DNA from: Pontederia crassipes
Taxonomy: Eukaryota; Streptophyta; Magnoliopsida; Commelinales; Pontederiaceae
NCBI GenBank assembly: GCA_030549335.1
Contig: CM060188.1
Span: 11,408,001-11,472,000, forward strand
Length of the DNA: 64,000 nucleotides
Direction: 5' to 3'
The notes below the pieces were generated by a model. That model had not been told where the DNA came from, ran no database searches, and saw only the letters and a program-made list of their open reading frames with translations. Shown one piece after another: positions 21,729 through 36,605 of this stretch (its first letter is position 1; each line of letters begins with the position of its first letter). The position numbers and the translations under genes are program-made.

Positions 21729-22508
21729 CAATGTTGTAAAACCCGAACCGGACGTCGACTCGGACAAGCCTCCGGGTCAGGTTGGACCGGTCGAACCGGT
21801 TAACCCGAACGGTCGGACCGGCTATTAATAAAACAATATAATATATTTATTAATAATTATAATACTTATATATGTTTATTAATAATTAATATATTTCTAC
21901 ATCAAAGTACACTAATATGATTAAAAATTTAATTAAAATTAAGAAATCAAATGTGACATATTTAACCATTGATATGAGTTTTATGTGATTTTAATATATT
22001 CAATTGTAATTTACAAATTCATATGTCCCAAATTTAATTATTAATATTAACTTAAACTAGAAAAAACTATTATAGTTTCTATTTTTAAATTTAATTAGGT
22101 AATTAATCTTTTCATATTTAAGTTTTGACATATAAAAATAATTATAAATTTTCTTAAAAAAATTATCAACGAAAATAATTTGATATATGAATGATGATAT
22201 GCTTTGTATACTATAAAATAACTTATTATTCAAATGAATAAGTGTAACATGATGGTTTGTACATGTTGAGGGTTCAATTCCCATTGTCTATACCATTTCA
22301 TCTTTATTTTTGAAAATAAAGACCAACCGTCCACCGGTTCATTCAACCCGTCCGGTTTGGCCCGGTCAAATCCGCCCGGTCAAACCCCCAAGAACCGGGT
22401 TGGACCGTCCGACCCGGGCGGGTTGAATGAACCGGTGGACCGATTAGGTGCCCGAGTCACGGTCGAACCGGTTCGATCGGCCGGTCCGATCCGGGTTTAA
22501 CAACATGG
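21729..22508. mobile_element. hAT-type MITE, 780 bp
   Basis: The ends are CAATGTTGTAAAACCCG and, inverted, CCATGTTGTTAAACCCGG. Flanking 8-mers GCTAGAAT (21721-21728) and GCTAGAAC (22509-22516) match at seven of eight bases. Both subterminal regions carry clusters of GACCGGTC, CGAACCGG and CCGGTTCGACC words, which could be transposase-binding sites. The centre is AT-rich. Non-autonomous; same terminal class as 22948, 28860 and 57707. Confidence 0.8.
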
Positions 22509-22947
22509 GCTAGAACACAAAAGCACTTATTTTTGTTTGTTCAAGCAATGATTGCAGGTGGGCCCCACGTCTTCATTAAAATATTGTTTGAATGCAAGAT
22601 CCAGAACAAGCCTGCAGTTCTCATTTTATCCATGTACCAAACGCCCCCGTAGGGTACCGGTAGTGATGACAAAAAGTGAGACTTATATGTTCTTGGGGGT
22701 TGAGAACATGGTTATTCTGCTAGATTAAGAAACGAGGTGAGAGTGAGATTATTATTATTTATTTTGGAACATAATTATTGCATCCAAATAGGGCCTTCGA
22801 ATTGTAATCATCAAAAAGTTTACTGACTTGTTGACTGACACAACAAGTGATCGAGAAAGTTCAATCACACCATGAGGTCCATGATGTCATGGTTGTCTAA
22901 CCTGACCACTTGTCAAGGCACTTTTGAACACCTTGAGGTATGTTTGA

Positions 22948-23575
22948 CAATGTTTTCAGAATCGAATCGGCAATGGGATCGGATTTATCATTGGGTCGTG
23001 ATTGAACCGGTCCGATCGGATTGAATCGAATTTTATTAAAATAATATTATTTATAATAATTATAAAAATATAGCTAAGTTATATGATATAGTATATGAAT
23101 ATTGTACTAATAACTTATTAAAAATATTAAAAAATAATTTAACATAATTTTTATTAATTAAAAGTTTCATAATAATAATATAAATAGATTATTAATAATT
23201 TAATATCTACTATTTAGTGATGATAGATATTATATTAGTAAATTTTATCTTAAATTATTCTTATTTCTTTTTTTATTTAACACTTTCCTTTTTATTTCCT
23301 TTATTTTATACCCTTCGATAAGTTTCTATTCTAATATTATTCAATTTTAAATACTTATCTTTTTATTTCAATTATTCTTTAATTGTATAGATATGATATT
23401 TCCTCCTCCTTAAGTTTCCTTATATTCATTTCTTCTTTTTTTTCTCTCATTTAACTTTCTTATTTATATCATTTTTTTTATTTTTTTTTCAAAATCTGCA
23501 TTGAACCGAGTTGAACCGGGTCAACCGGTTTTGGGTTCAATGCCAAAACGGGGTTTTGACACTATAACAACATTG
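22948..23575. mobile_element. hAT-type MITE, 628 bp
   Basis: The left end CAATGTTTTCAGAATCG and right end ...ACAACATTG are inverted partners. Flanks ATGTTTGA (22940-22947) and ATGTTTGG (23576-23583) give an 8-bp duplication with one mismatch. GAACCGGTCCGATCGG and GTTGAACCGGGTCAACC motifs lie near the ends. Confidence 0.78.
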
Positions 23576-23583
23576 ATGTTTGG

Positions 23584-24782
23584 CACACCTTGCAGCTTTA
23601 CCTTCTTGAGAGGCACATTCCAATGACTTGGGAGTATGCTTGGCACTCCTTGCAGGTCGTGGCCCTTTGAGAGGAAGTTTGAGTTTCTTGGCGGTGGCCT
23701 CAAAAATAAAAATGAGAGAGATTCCTGTGTTGACGATGTCTTTGTGTACTTACCGTTGTAAACCAAACCTTGGCGAAGAGAAGGCCTCCTCGTTTGGTCA
23801 TTCGTTAAGGCGACATGATATGGTGTTGAGAATTTGCTTAACTCATGCATTTAAGCTTACACAACTCATGGTACATAATGGATATCAAATTCAATGATAT
23901 GTTAATTTGAACGTAATAAAATTTCTTGAAACCAATATATTATGGACAAGTTGGACATTTTCCACCCTCCATTCTTGATAGTTGATCTTGGGGGTATACA
24001 ATTTGTTCATAAGTTAATTATAATTAGTTGTTGGGATGATAAATCAACTACTTTTTTTAGGAGAAAAAAAATCAACTCCTAGCATATTGTTCCGGTTCAA
24101 AATATAGAATAGAAAATATTTTCCAACCATCACGCCAATTCTTTTTCATGGTTATATATCTTTATGGCTAAGAACTGCAAAATGTTTCTTCTGTTGCATG
24201 AATCAAATGTTTCATGTTATCCAGGATAAGCCATCCCTGATTGTCTTTCTCATCTTATTATCTTTCCTGCTGAGATTTTGGATGAGATTAGGAGTTGGAA
24301 TTCTTTTGCACAAGAATCTGAATATAGTATGCAGAATGAAGATGCAATTTGGCGTTTCTTCCTTCCCATTTTTTCTCAAATTCATTTCGTACCAACTCAT
24401 AGGTAACACTTTTTAACATTTGATCTTGTGGCATCTATATGAAGTGACATCCAAGTTAAACAAGTAAACCAGAATACTTTCGGTTGGCATTGCAGAGTAG
24501 CCGTGCGATCAGGTTGGCCTTCGAATTAAGTATCCAGTAACGCAAAATTCTACCATTTGACCTTTTTCTGTAAAGAATTAATATTGAACTTTGAAAATGC
24601 GTCCACAAGAAAGTCTAGCTTCATTCTACTCATTGATAGTGTACAAACATCCTATGGTGAGAAAATGGCAGAAAACTGGTCACAAGCAGATGGTTCTCGT
24701 GATAACAAAATTTGTGTCTGATCTCGTAGTGTTGATTCCATTAGCTAGATGTTTACCAAGAACAGAAGGGTTTTGCAGTAGC
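23584..24782. other. Intergenic plus 3' UTR of the Rossmann-fold gene
   Basis: The ~200-400 bp next to 24783 are likely 3' UTR of the minus-strand gene. The rest shows no exon or repeat pair that I can support. Confidence 0.4.
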
Positions 24783-27957
<3,175 letters not shown>

Positions 27958-28851
27958 CTTATCTCTTGGAGACTGTAGTAGTAAACAGCAGAACAGGGTG
28001 ATGGTGGATTTGGGCGCTCCTTAATAGATTCTGGAAACCGAAATGGACCAATTGAAGCTACCATCATCTGCGCATAAGCCACGTAACCAGATTCGAGTGG
28101 ACGCCGTCTCCGCACAACTAGTACAATTAATTTTGTTACTAATTCACTTTTCCATATGCTTGCCAAAATTTTTGTCCTAACATTCATGATCACTTTAAAA
28201 AATGTAAAATTTTCTAAGGGATTATATTTCATATGCTACAAGTCGATCTTTTCATGTAATCAAATAAAATGTTATTTCTCGTTACTCTTCTGGGCTATCA
28301 AATTAATAAAGTGTTAATAGCCCTTTACACCAATGAATCGTGACCGAAAAAATACTATTTAACGATAATTCTGCTTTCTAAAATTGTTAAATTTAGAAAA
28401 TATGTTTCTTGATATTTGAACTTATTAACTTATTCATCTTCTAATTCGGAACTCAATCTCCTAAGGAATTTATTCAGCTTTAATTTTAATTGTACTTTTT
28501 GGCATTTGTGAATGCAGATATAGATTTACAACATACATTCCGCATTTCCGCTGGTGCATTTGTCAATGCAGATTTACAATATAAATAATTGAGTAAGGCA
28601 TTTTTATGCAATTCGTGGTAATATACCATGCCAAATCCCAATGTTTACGTGGTTCAATATAAAGCTGCATGATCAATCAGTTGAAATTGTTAAAATTGAG
28701 ATGCTTATCTAGATAAATTCAATTGATTAATCAAGACCCATAGGACTTCTAAGTGTTCGTCAATAAAAAACATATCGCATGTTAAATAAAAATAGCTAAA
28801 ACGTGAGTATAAAAATAGTTAATAATTAAATCTAAATTGAATTGTAATTCT
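27958..28851. other. 5' flank of the Rossmann-fold gene and intergenic DNA
   Basis: The first 100 bp or so upstream of the ATG (minus strand) are probable 5' UTR. No clear TATA box was recognised. The rest is AT-rich without a supported feature. Confidence 0.4.
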
Positions 28852-28859
28852 ATATGAGT

Positions 28860-29035
28860 CAGTGTTGTAAATTTCGAACCAAACATCGGCCTAACAAAAT
28901 TTTTGAGTCAGGTTCAATCGGGTCGGACTAGTTAATTCGAATGATCGGATCTTATGATAAAAAATTATAAAAATATGTTCAACTAAAATACTAATAAATG
29001 TATTCATCAATAATCAATATAAATTAGACGTATCA

Positions 29036-29069
<34 letters not shown>

Positions 29070-29407
29070 TTTAAAGAATAAAGGAATAAGATAATAGTTC
29101 AAATATATATTTTTACTTTGGTCATAAATATATAAAGCAATAAATAAACTTATAATTTAGCTCTTAATTATTAATATTTATTCGAGACAAATCAAAATGC
29201 TAAAATATAAACAAAAGAAATAAACTATTTAATTTTTTTATTCATATTATAAGATGACTTATTTTTTATTTTGATATTCAACTATGGTGAAATATTAATA
29301 ATTTGATAATAATATAAATAAAAGAACTTTAATATCACATGTTTAGAATGACTGATCTCTTCAAAGATGATTTTGTTAAATCGGTCGGTCCGAATTTTAC
29401 AACACTG
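28860..29407. mobile_element. hAT-type MITE with perfect 8-bp target duplication
   Basis: The ends are CAGTGTTGTAAA and its inverse TTTTACAACACTG. ATATGAGT occurs on both sides (28852-28859 and 29408-29415). It is 548 bp, AT-rich inside, with GGGTCGGAC and GGTCGGTCCG words near the ends. A perfect duplication suggests this is among the younger members. Confidence 0.85.
29038..29068. repeat. (TAA)n microsatellite
   Basis: About ten uninterrupted TAA units inside the hAT-type MITE. Confidence 0.9.
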
Positions 29408-29415
29408 ATATGAGT

Positions 29416-30004
29416 CCCTATACGAGTGAGACGCTTTAGCAATGAACATCACATAATAAAGAGAGTCGTCATCGTCCGATGACGTAGCTTAATTTAGGAT
29501 GAACTTGTGTTTTACTTGTGCATTTCATAACAAAAAATATAATATATATCTAATTAGACAGCAATGATGCATTGGGTTTGTTCATGAAATAGGTTTGAAA
29601 TAAATTATTTTATTGTAAAAACGAATGTCAAAGTAATTGTATTTTATATTTAGTTACGTCTAGAATTTAAAGAAAAAAATGTTTTTTTATTTGTATACTG
29701 ACATGGAAGAAATATCAAAAGGACAAACTCTTTTTTGGAAAAAAAAATTTCTTCTTTTCCCTTTTGTTAATTATTAAACCAAAATTCTTGTTCCATTAAT
29801 GAAAATATACCTTGTTAACTTCATCTTCCCTCAAATAAACACATCTAAAAGGGGAAGGAAGTGATTGGATCAAATATTAGATACAAAGTAGCAAATAAAA
29901 AAAGGCAGCTTCGTGATATTATTACACCAAACCGTTTACAATAGGAAGTAGACTCGTACATAAGAAGATAGGAAGAGGAACTTTAGACAAGGGTCTGTGT
30001 GACA
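29416..30004. other. AT-rich intergenic, nothing supported
   Basis: No exon, repeat pair or RNA gene recognised. Confidence 0.4.
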
Positions 30005-30552
30005 GTTAATTAACGGAGATGTGAAATGGGGGTAGTGGAGTGTGGTGTGTCATTAAAAAAATCTACGATTGGATAGTAAATTATAAAAAATGATGATATA
30101 AGGAATAAAAGTTTTTTTTATCATTTACCCTTTATTATATATAAACTAATGAGTAATAAATATTCATTACTTTACCATTCAATTTATTTTCTCTTTTATT
30201 TTTGTTTTTCCTATTTTCTATTTTTATTATTCAGCTATTTTAAAAAGTAAAATAATATATATATATATATTCATATAAGAGAAAAAGATAATTTATGAAA
30301 GAGAGAAATGATTTAATTTGATAATAAGAGAAATAATTAAATTTGATAATAAAAGAGGAGTTAATTTGGTCTAAAATTATTTATTCCTTCTTATTCCACC
30401 AATTTAATGGAATGAAAAATGTAATATTTTAATAGCTTTTACCCTACTCTCTTAACTTAAATAAAAAATATAATAAAACATGGTGTAACTGATCCCATTC
30501 CTTCATATTCCACTCGATCCCTTCGAATTCTTCAATCCAAACAAATCTTAAG
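30005..30552. mobile_element. Tourist/PIF-like MITE
   Basis: The right end reads, inverted, TTAAGATTTGTTTGGATTGAAG, close to the TGTTTGGATTGAGG terminus at 46258. The interior (ACCAATTTAATGGAATGAAAAA and TTATTACTCAT-like phrases) matches the outer element at 46254-48790 in opposite orientation. The left end (GGGTCTGTGTGACAG) fits poorly, so that boundary is approximate. A TAA/TTA duplication would be expected. Confidence 0.5.
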
Positions 30553-30619
30553 ATGCTTATAGATTTTCCGTGTGCAACATTAGATAGGAGGTATGGCAGC
30601 AGTGCGTCTCGAGGGTGTC

Positions 30620-31543
30620 GGATAAATTACACGAATGATTCCCCAACTTTGAATCGATTTCTAATTGGTCCTCCAACTTTAATTTATAACTAGAATATCC
30701 TCCGTCTTTTATTTTCTTGCACTCTTAGTCCTCTTGACCGGTGATCACAAGTTTCCCGGTTGCCTTGCTTACGTGGCCAACTTTCTCTCTTATCCACGTG
30801 AGCGTAAGTTGATCATGTCATTATAAAAATTTTAAAAATAACAAAAAAAAATGAAGTTATCTACGTCATTAAATAAATTAAAAAAAAGTGAGTTGCGGGA
30901 GAGAGAGGGAGGGGCGCGAGCTCGCTGGAGCTCGAGCGGTCGCCCCCCTCCCTCTCTCTCACCGTGCTGGAGAGGAGCTCGACCAGAGGGGGGCTATCGC
31001 CCTCCTCCCTCTTTCTCTCTTCGGCGAGCTCGACCGGAGGGGGGCGGTCGCCCCCCTCCCTTTCTCATGCCCGAGAGAGGGAGGGGGCGACCGCCCCCCT
31101 CTGGTCGAGCTCGCACTCTCCAGCACGGCGAGCTTGCACGCACGGGAGAGAGAGGGAGGGGGGCGACTGCCCCCCTCTGGTCGAGCTCGACCAGAGGGGG
31201 TTGTCGCCCCCCTCCCTCCCTCTCTCCATGCTGGAGAGAGAAGGAGGGGGTCGATCCCCTCTCTTTCGCAACTCACTTTTTTTTAATTTTTTTAATAACG
31301 TGGACAACTCATTTATTATTGTTATTTTTTAAAATTTTTATAATGACGTGGCCGACTTACGCTCACGTGGATGAGAGAGAAAGTCGGCCACGTAAGCAAA
31401 GCAATTGGGGAACCTGTGATCACCGGTCAAGAGGACTAAGCGTGCAAGAAAATGAAAGATGGAGGACGTTCTGGTTATAAATTAAAATTTGGAGACCAAT
31501 TGAAAATCGACTCAATGTTGGGGATCATTCATGTAATTTATCC
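30620..31543. mobile_element. Mutator-like foldback MITE, exact 10-bp target duplication
   Basis: The termini GGATAAATTACACGAATGA and inverse begin inverted arms of nearly 290 bp each. CGAGGGTGTC is perfectly duplicated at 30610-30619 and 31544-31553. The loop (about 30890-31280) is GC-rich and made of units such as GAGCTCGACCAGAGG and GGGGGCGACCGCCCCC placed alternately in both directions. Long arms with a 9-11 bp duplication point to the Mutator superfamily. It is 924 bp with no transposase. The open frames across it are by-products of the repeats. Transcripts would fold into a long hairpin. Confidence 0.85.
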
Positions 31544-31710
31544 CGAGGGTGTCCCTCCTTTTGGGGCAAAGGATTTTTGGTAATTACTTTAGAGGAGTCG
31601 GACATGGTTGAAGAGTAGGTGGCTAAGTTCAACTTCAACTTTATGATTAAGTTATAATCCTAATTGTTATAACTTTTAATTTTATTGATATATATTATGT
31701 TATGCGTGAC

Positions 31711-31731
31711 TATATATATATATATATATAT
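31711..31731. repeat. (TA)n microsatellite
   Basis: About ten TA units just left of the CACTA element. Confidence 0.85.
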
Positions 31732-31759
31732 CAATCCACCTCGTCCATTTCCTTTCAAT

Positions 31760-33244
31760 CACGATAAGAAAAATGCAAATTACAGACGGTTAGAACCGTC
31801 TGTAATTTGCAAAAAATCGTCGAAAATTATGATTTTCAATGAGTTTTTCGACCGAACCAATTCGATGAAAAAATGGTCATTGTAAATCATTTTACGATGG
31901 TCGGAAAATCTCGTCGATAGTTCCGACGGTTGTGATTGTCGCAAATGTTCGGCGACCGCAACCGTCGAAAGTTTCGACAGTCTCAACCGTCGTAAAGAAT
32001 TTTTATAATATAAAAAATTTAGCCCGCCGCTAGCGGCCGAATCCGACAACCAGCGGCCCGAACCGGCCGCCAGTGGCCAGATCCGGCCGTCAATGGCAAG
32101 ATCCGGCCGATTGGTGGCCAATCTGCCCCCTCCCGCCAGATCCGGCCGCCAGGCAGTCGATTTGTTCGCCCGCGACCAGATCCGATCGATAGGCGGCTCG
32201 GACTGCAAGGCGGCCGATTTGGCTACCCGCGGCTAGACCCGGCCGCCAGTCCGATGGCCGATCCGGCGCCCGCGGCGAGATCCGGCCGCCAGGCGGCTAA
32301 TCCGGTGCTCGTGGCCAGATTTGGCTGCCCGCGCGGTGGCCGGATCCGCCCGCGGCCGATCTGGCTGCCAGGCGGCGAATCCAGACTGGACAGAGAAAGA
32401 GAGAGAGGGGGAGAGGGACGCCGGCGGATCATCGTCCAGGAGAGAGCATCGCCGGCAAAATAGGAGAGGGAGAGAGAGGAGAGAGGGGGAAATAAGATAT
32501 ATATATATATACATACATATATATGGGTGAAAGATGGGAAGCGGTAAAAGGAAAAATGACAGCGGGAGAGTGATTTTTAATTGCCGACGACTATGAACGT
32601 CGAAAACTTAGCAAATATTAATAATATATATTATTATGATATATATGAATATGGTATTTAATTATTTTTAAAGTTACCGACGGTTGAAATCGTAAAAAAA
32701 TAATTAATTATAATATATAATATTTATTTTTAAATTTACTGACGATCTAGACGGTCGGTCTGGACTGTCGCTAATTATATTAATAAAAGATTTTTTATAT
32801 TATATTTATTTTTCACCTATCGACGGCAAGAACCGTCGAAAATGCAACGATTTGAATTGTAACTAATTGTATTAATAAAATACTCCTTATATTATATTAT
32901 TTTTTATTTACCAACGGACATAACTGTCAAAAATTGTGACGATTTGAACTGTTGCTAATTTTATTAATAAAATACTCCTTATATTATATTATTTTTCATT
33001 TACCGACAGTTCGGACCATCGGAAATTGTGACGGATAGATATCCGTCGAAACTTTCTATTTCCTGATAGTGGAAAAATAAGATAATAAGATAATAAATTA
33101 CATAATTTATTATTTTCATTTCCGACGGTTGTAACCGTCGAAAATTCCGACGGAAACCTTTCAGTCGCAAAATTCGTTGCAATTTGCGACAGATTTCTTT
33201 TCGCCGAAAACGACCCATTGAAAAATTCTCATTTTCTTGTAGTG
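31760..33244. mobile_element. Non-autonomous CACTA (En/Spm) element
   Basis: The right terminus reads, inverted, CACTACAAGAAAATGAG, the canonical plant CACTA end. The left terminus CACGATAAGAAAAATG is a mutated version. AAT flanks both (31757-31759, 33245-33247), the 3-bp duplication expected. Both subterminal regions hold many CCGTCG/CGACGG words in both directions, the usual transposase-binding arrays. The centre (about 32020-32350) is a GC-rich run of degenerate CCGGCCGCCAGG-type repeats. It is 1,485 bp with no transposase domain. Confidence 0.85.
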
Positions 33245-33247
33245 AAT

Positions 33248-33899
33248 GGTGGAGATGAAAATCCAACAAAAAAAATTGCCGGCGACAGTAAGCGACAAGC
33301 AAGAATTCAAGGCCGCTGAACTCAGGCGACCTTCGCCGCCTCAGTGTCAGCATGTTGGCCTCTACAACATCCTCCGAGTCCGCCTCCCAAGAGCGCCCCA
33401 TTGTGATCGTCGACTCCTCTGCGAGCACTGGTGGACTTTACAAGTCAGCGGTCGATCGTCACCCCACGGCCTCCCCTCTCTCTCTTCTCTCTCCCTTCTC
33501 TCTCTCGATGATCGATAGTGTCGGCATCTCCCTTCTGTCTCAGACATCGACACTTGTAGGGTCAAGGACGATGGGGCTCTCCGGCACTCGTGAGGGCAGA
33601 GACGATAGGGGGGGGGAGGTTGTACACGGTCGGAGATGATGGGGGGCCGCCGGTGATCACGGGGGCGGGGACAATGGGGGGCTGCTGGCCGGTGCTTGTG
33701 GGATCCGGTGGCGACGTTCACAAAGGTCGGGAGCAGAAGAGACGTTGAGCGAGCGCGTGCGGATCCCACCGCCAGAGAGAGAAGAGACACTCTCAATTTG
33801 GGTTCACATTCTAAATCAAATGGACGATTGCGATTCGAGTGTTACAGGATGTCTCACCATTTGGCCGTGCACGCCCATTAATCCATCTATATATACAGT
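33248..33899. other. GC-rich unannotated stretch
   Basis: Open frames exist on both strands, but they have low-complexity composition and no domain, and no splice-supported exon chain could be built. Confidence 0.35.
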
Positions 33900-34031
33900 A
33901 TGCTTTAGATGTTTACTCTTATGCAGGTGGCTATCTAGCTTTAACGCAATCACACTTTGGAGAGATATTATATCAAGAACATTGGTCATCACATGTCAGT
34001 GGGGACTTTGTTAGTCTCCTCTTGTACACAC

Positions 34032-34070
<39 letters not shown>

Positions 34071-34280
34071 ATTGTACAATTTTTTGTTGTATATTACTTA
34101 AACCCTATATTATATATATTATGCTTTAGATGTTTACTCTTATGCAGGTGGGCCATCTCACTTTAACGTAATCACACTATCTTTTTGTGGAGAGATATTG
34201 TATCAAGAACATTGTTCATCACATGACCATGTCATTTCTTACTGATCTAGTGTGGGGACTTGTTAGGTCTCCTCTTGTAC
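33900..34280. repeat. Direct duplication of about 130-160 bp
   Basis: Units at 33900-34027 and 34121-34280 share ATGCTTTAGATGTTTACTC, TTATGCAGGTGG, TTTAACG.AATCACAC and GGAGAGATATT.TATCAAG in order. The second copy holds extra bases. An (AT)n run (34036-34067) and AT-rich sequence separate them. Origin unknown. Confidence 0.7.
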
Positions 34281-34399
34281 TTCTCTTTTCATACTTTCAT
34301 TTGAGAATCTATACTGGTACATTTAATCTCTTAAGAGCAATATATACATGGATGGTGCAATAATTGGTACTCGTCCTTTCTTCCCCCCCTCCCACAAAC

Positions 34400-34436
<37 letters not shown>
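34400..34436. repeat. Compound (TA)n(GA)n microsatellite
   Basis: Ten TA units run directly into about eight GA units. A further (AT)n tract lies at 35200-35226. Confidence 0.9.
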
Positions 34437-35160
34437 TCCGGAGCTACTCTTCACTCTCTCCCTCTCCTCCGATGGTCGTGCCTCCATCGACAAGATCCAG
34501 CGCAAGGGCTTTCTCTTTCTCTCTCTTTGCACGCCGACAACTGCGAAAAAGGAGGGGGGCGGCCCCTCTCGGCGAGCTCACAGAGGCCCCCCATTTTCGC
34601 AATCGCTGGCGTGTAGAAGAAGAAGACGACGACAATGTCAGACGATCTAATGATCACCGAGGAAAATGACGACGCCAGGCATTCGTTTCCTCCCTCCCTT
34701 CTCTACGTCGGGTGATGATAACGATGGCGCCAGGCGACAACGGCAATGGGCGACGATGGTGTTTGGAGACGACGATCTCTGCGATGGAGCTCCAACAAGG
34801 GGAGATCGGCATGTGGGCGACGATGCTCTTTGCGATGGAGCTCCATTTCTGAAGGGAGGAGGAATGGCGGTAAGGCCGCGAGAGAGGAGGAACGACAACA
34901 TAGGAGATACCGGAAGTCATGCACGTCAGCACAAAAAGACGTTGGTACGGCGGTCGCGCTGGAAGATGCCGGAACGGTCGATCCCTCCAACGTGTTGAAC
35001 TCCTAATCCCCCTCCAACACGCGTTGAACCATTCCCCTCCAACCCCTGCACGTTGAACCGCTCCAACCCCTCTCCGAACCGGCGCGATTACATCAGAGAC
35101 GTCGATCACAGATCGGACGGTATGAAGTTGTAGGGCGCAGGGTGCTACAAACATCTAACA
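34437..35160. other. GC-richer stretch without recognisable gene
   Basis: It contains repeated phrases such as GGCGACGATG and CTCTGCGATGGAGCTCCA in near-tandem copies (34775-34850). Open frames on both strands are repeat-driven and show no domain. It may be a degraded transposon or captured fragment. Confidence 0.3.
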
Positions 35161-35192
35161 AAGATATGGTAGCACTCTAATGTTCATCATAT

Positions 35193-35226
<34 letters not shown>

Positions 35227-35233
<7 letters not shown>

Positions 35234-36183
35234 ATGCGCGCAAAAAGGCATATAACAAATTGCACATTGGTTCAAGAGGCTACATCAGACAAAAATAAAA
35301 GTGATTGTTAACAGATATAGTCTTGGATCCGTTAGAAGCATAAGAATTGTAGGCAAGAATGATATAGTAAATCTATTTAAGTTTTATATCTTGTTTCTGC
35401 TTTAATTCTCTACGATAGAAGGCACATGATGAATAGTGTTTTCCTCAAAGAAAGCGAACTTTTTGTCTTTAACCTGCAAATTGATATCAGAAAGTTTGGT
35501 AACGCTCTGATATCATCCTGCATAAGATAAAACAACAGAAATGGCAAAGAAAACCCGGAAATTTTCTTTGAGATTACGTAGTGATGCAAATATTTAACTG
35601 CTTGAGATGACAGGCTTCTGAATTCTGTCAAACTCTAGACAATGAAACAGAGGCATGTACTTACTCATGCAGCATAAAATACAGTAATACATGATGCATG
35701 CATGAAAATATCTTTAGGGGTTGGCACTTCTTTTCGATGTCAAAAGGCGCATTGAACTTTCTGCCTGCCACACCGCCATAATGCACATGAATCAGGCGTG
35801 GTTGTTTAACTAATAATTGTGGAACTTTGCAACCCCACCTACTTCCTAATAATTCATTCTAAATCGTCATGATTCAATGTGGTCTTCTAATTTGGTTTGT
35901 CGTTTAGGTTGGCCTTCTTGTTTAAATCAGGCCTTTCCCACATATTATATTCAGAGGAAGACTGAAACGGACATGTACTTGCACTGCATGAATCACACAC
36001 ATGAATTAACAACATTAATTTAGTTTGGTGAACCCGGAACGTGAGAAATAGATAATTAGCTTTCGTATCTGCTTTTCTTTTTCTGTTTATCTTTTTGACC
36101 GATAAAGGTCTTTTATGCATCCAATCAGTGTCATCTTACAGATGGCAACTGATTGCATACATTATTATCTCTTGAAATTGAGC

Positions 36184-36233
<50 letters not shown>

Positions 36234-36535
36234 ATCAGTGACCACGAGCTTAGTTAGACCTGCGGATTCTCTCTCATGAAACAGCACCCCGAATTAAGGC
36301 AAAAACTTGAATACCGACGCTTTAAGACATGGGAAATATCCGGTTTAATTGGTTTAGATCTGCTCTTTGTATATATATATATATATATATATATATAACT
36401 CCGTCTATATTTTATAGTCGGTCCCAAGCTCGGATAAAGGAGGAGGGTTGTGTTAGGCATCGACAGCTAGCATAAAATCATGTCGAATCTTATGAACATG
36501 GATCAACGAATATATACCGAAATGTTTAGTTACTA
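35227..36535. other. Intergenic with AT microsatellites
   Basis: Holds long (AT)n tracts (36187-36230 and about 36369-36397). No gene supported. Confidence 0.4.
36187..36230. repeat. (AT)22 microsatellite
   Basis: 44 bp of uninterrupted AT. Confidence 0.95.
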
Positions 36536-36600
36536 ATAGAGCGGAATGACGTCGTATGATCCATGTAGTCGACCCCACATAGTGGGATAAGGCTGTTGTA
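36536..36600 (+). mobile_element. 3' end of an Au-type SINE
   Basis: GTCGACCCCACATAGTGGG followed by ATAAGGCTGTTGT is the characteristic tail region of the angiosperm Au/TS SINE family, which ends AGTGGGATAAGGC plus TTG repeats. The preceding ATCCATGTAG also fits. The tRNA-derived head (A and B boxes) is not visible upstream, so the copy is truncated. Confidence 0.6.
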
Positions 36601-36605
36601 TATAT

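Noticed and set aside
22236-22290. tRNA-like B-box sequence (GGGTTCAATTCCC)
   Set aside because: No acceptor stem or A box at correct spacing; it lies inside the hAT MITE.
31065-31307. CRISPR-like repeats in the GC-rich loop
   Set aside because: Units are irregular, palindromic and in both directions with no uniform spacers; the genome is a plant's.
30851-31480. Long open frames (up to 209 aa) across the foldback MITE
   Set aside because: They are created by GC-rich inverted repeats lacking stops on both strands; composition is Arg/Pro/Ser low complexity and no domain is seen.
32223-32530. Open frames inside the CACTA core
   Set aside because: Overlapping frames on both strands made of repeated Arg/Gly/Pro; no start context, no domain.
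34364-35154. Candidate gene in GC-richer DNA
   Set aside because: Several overlapping frames on both strands, repeat-driven, no conserved motif.
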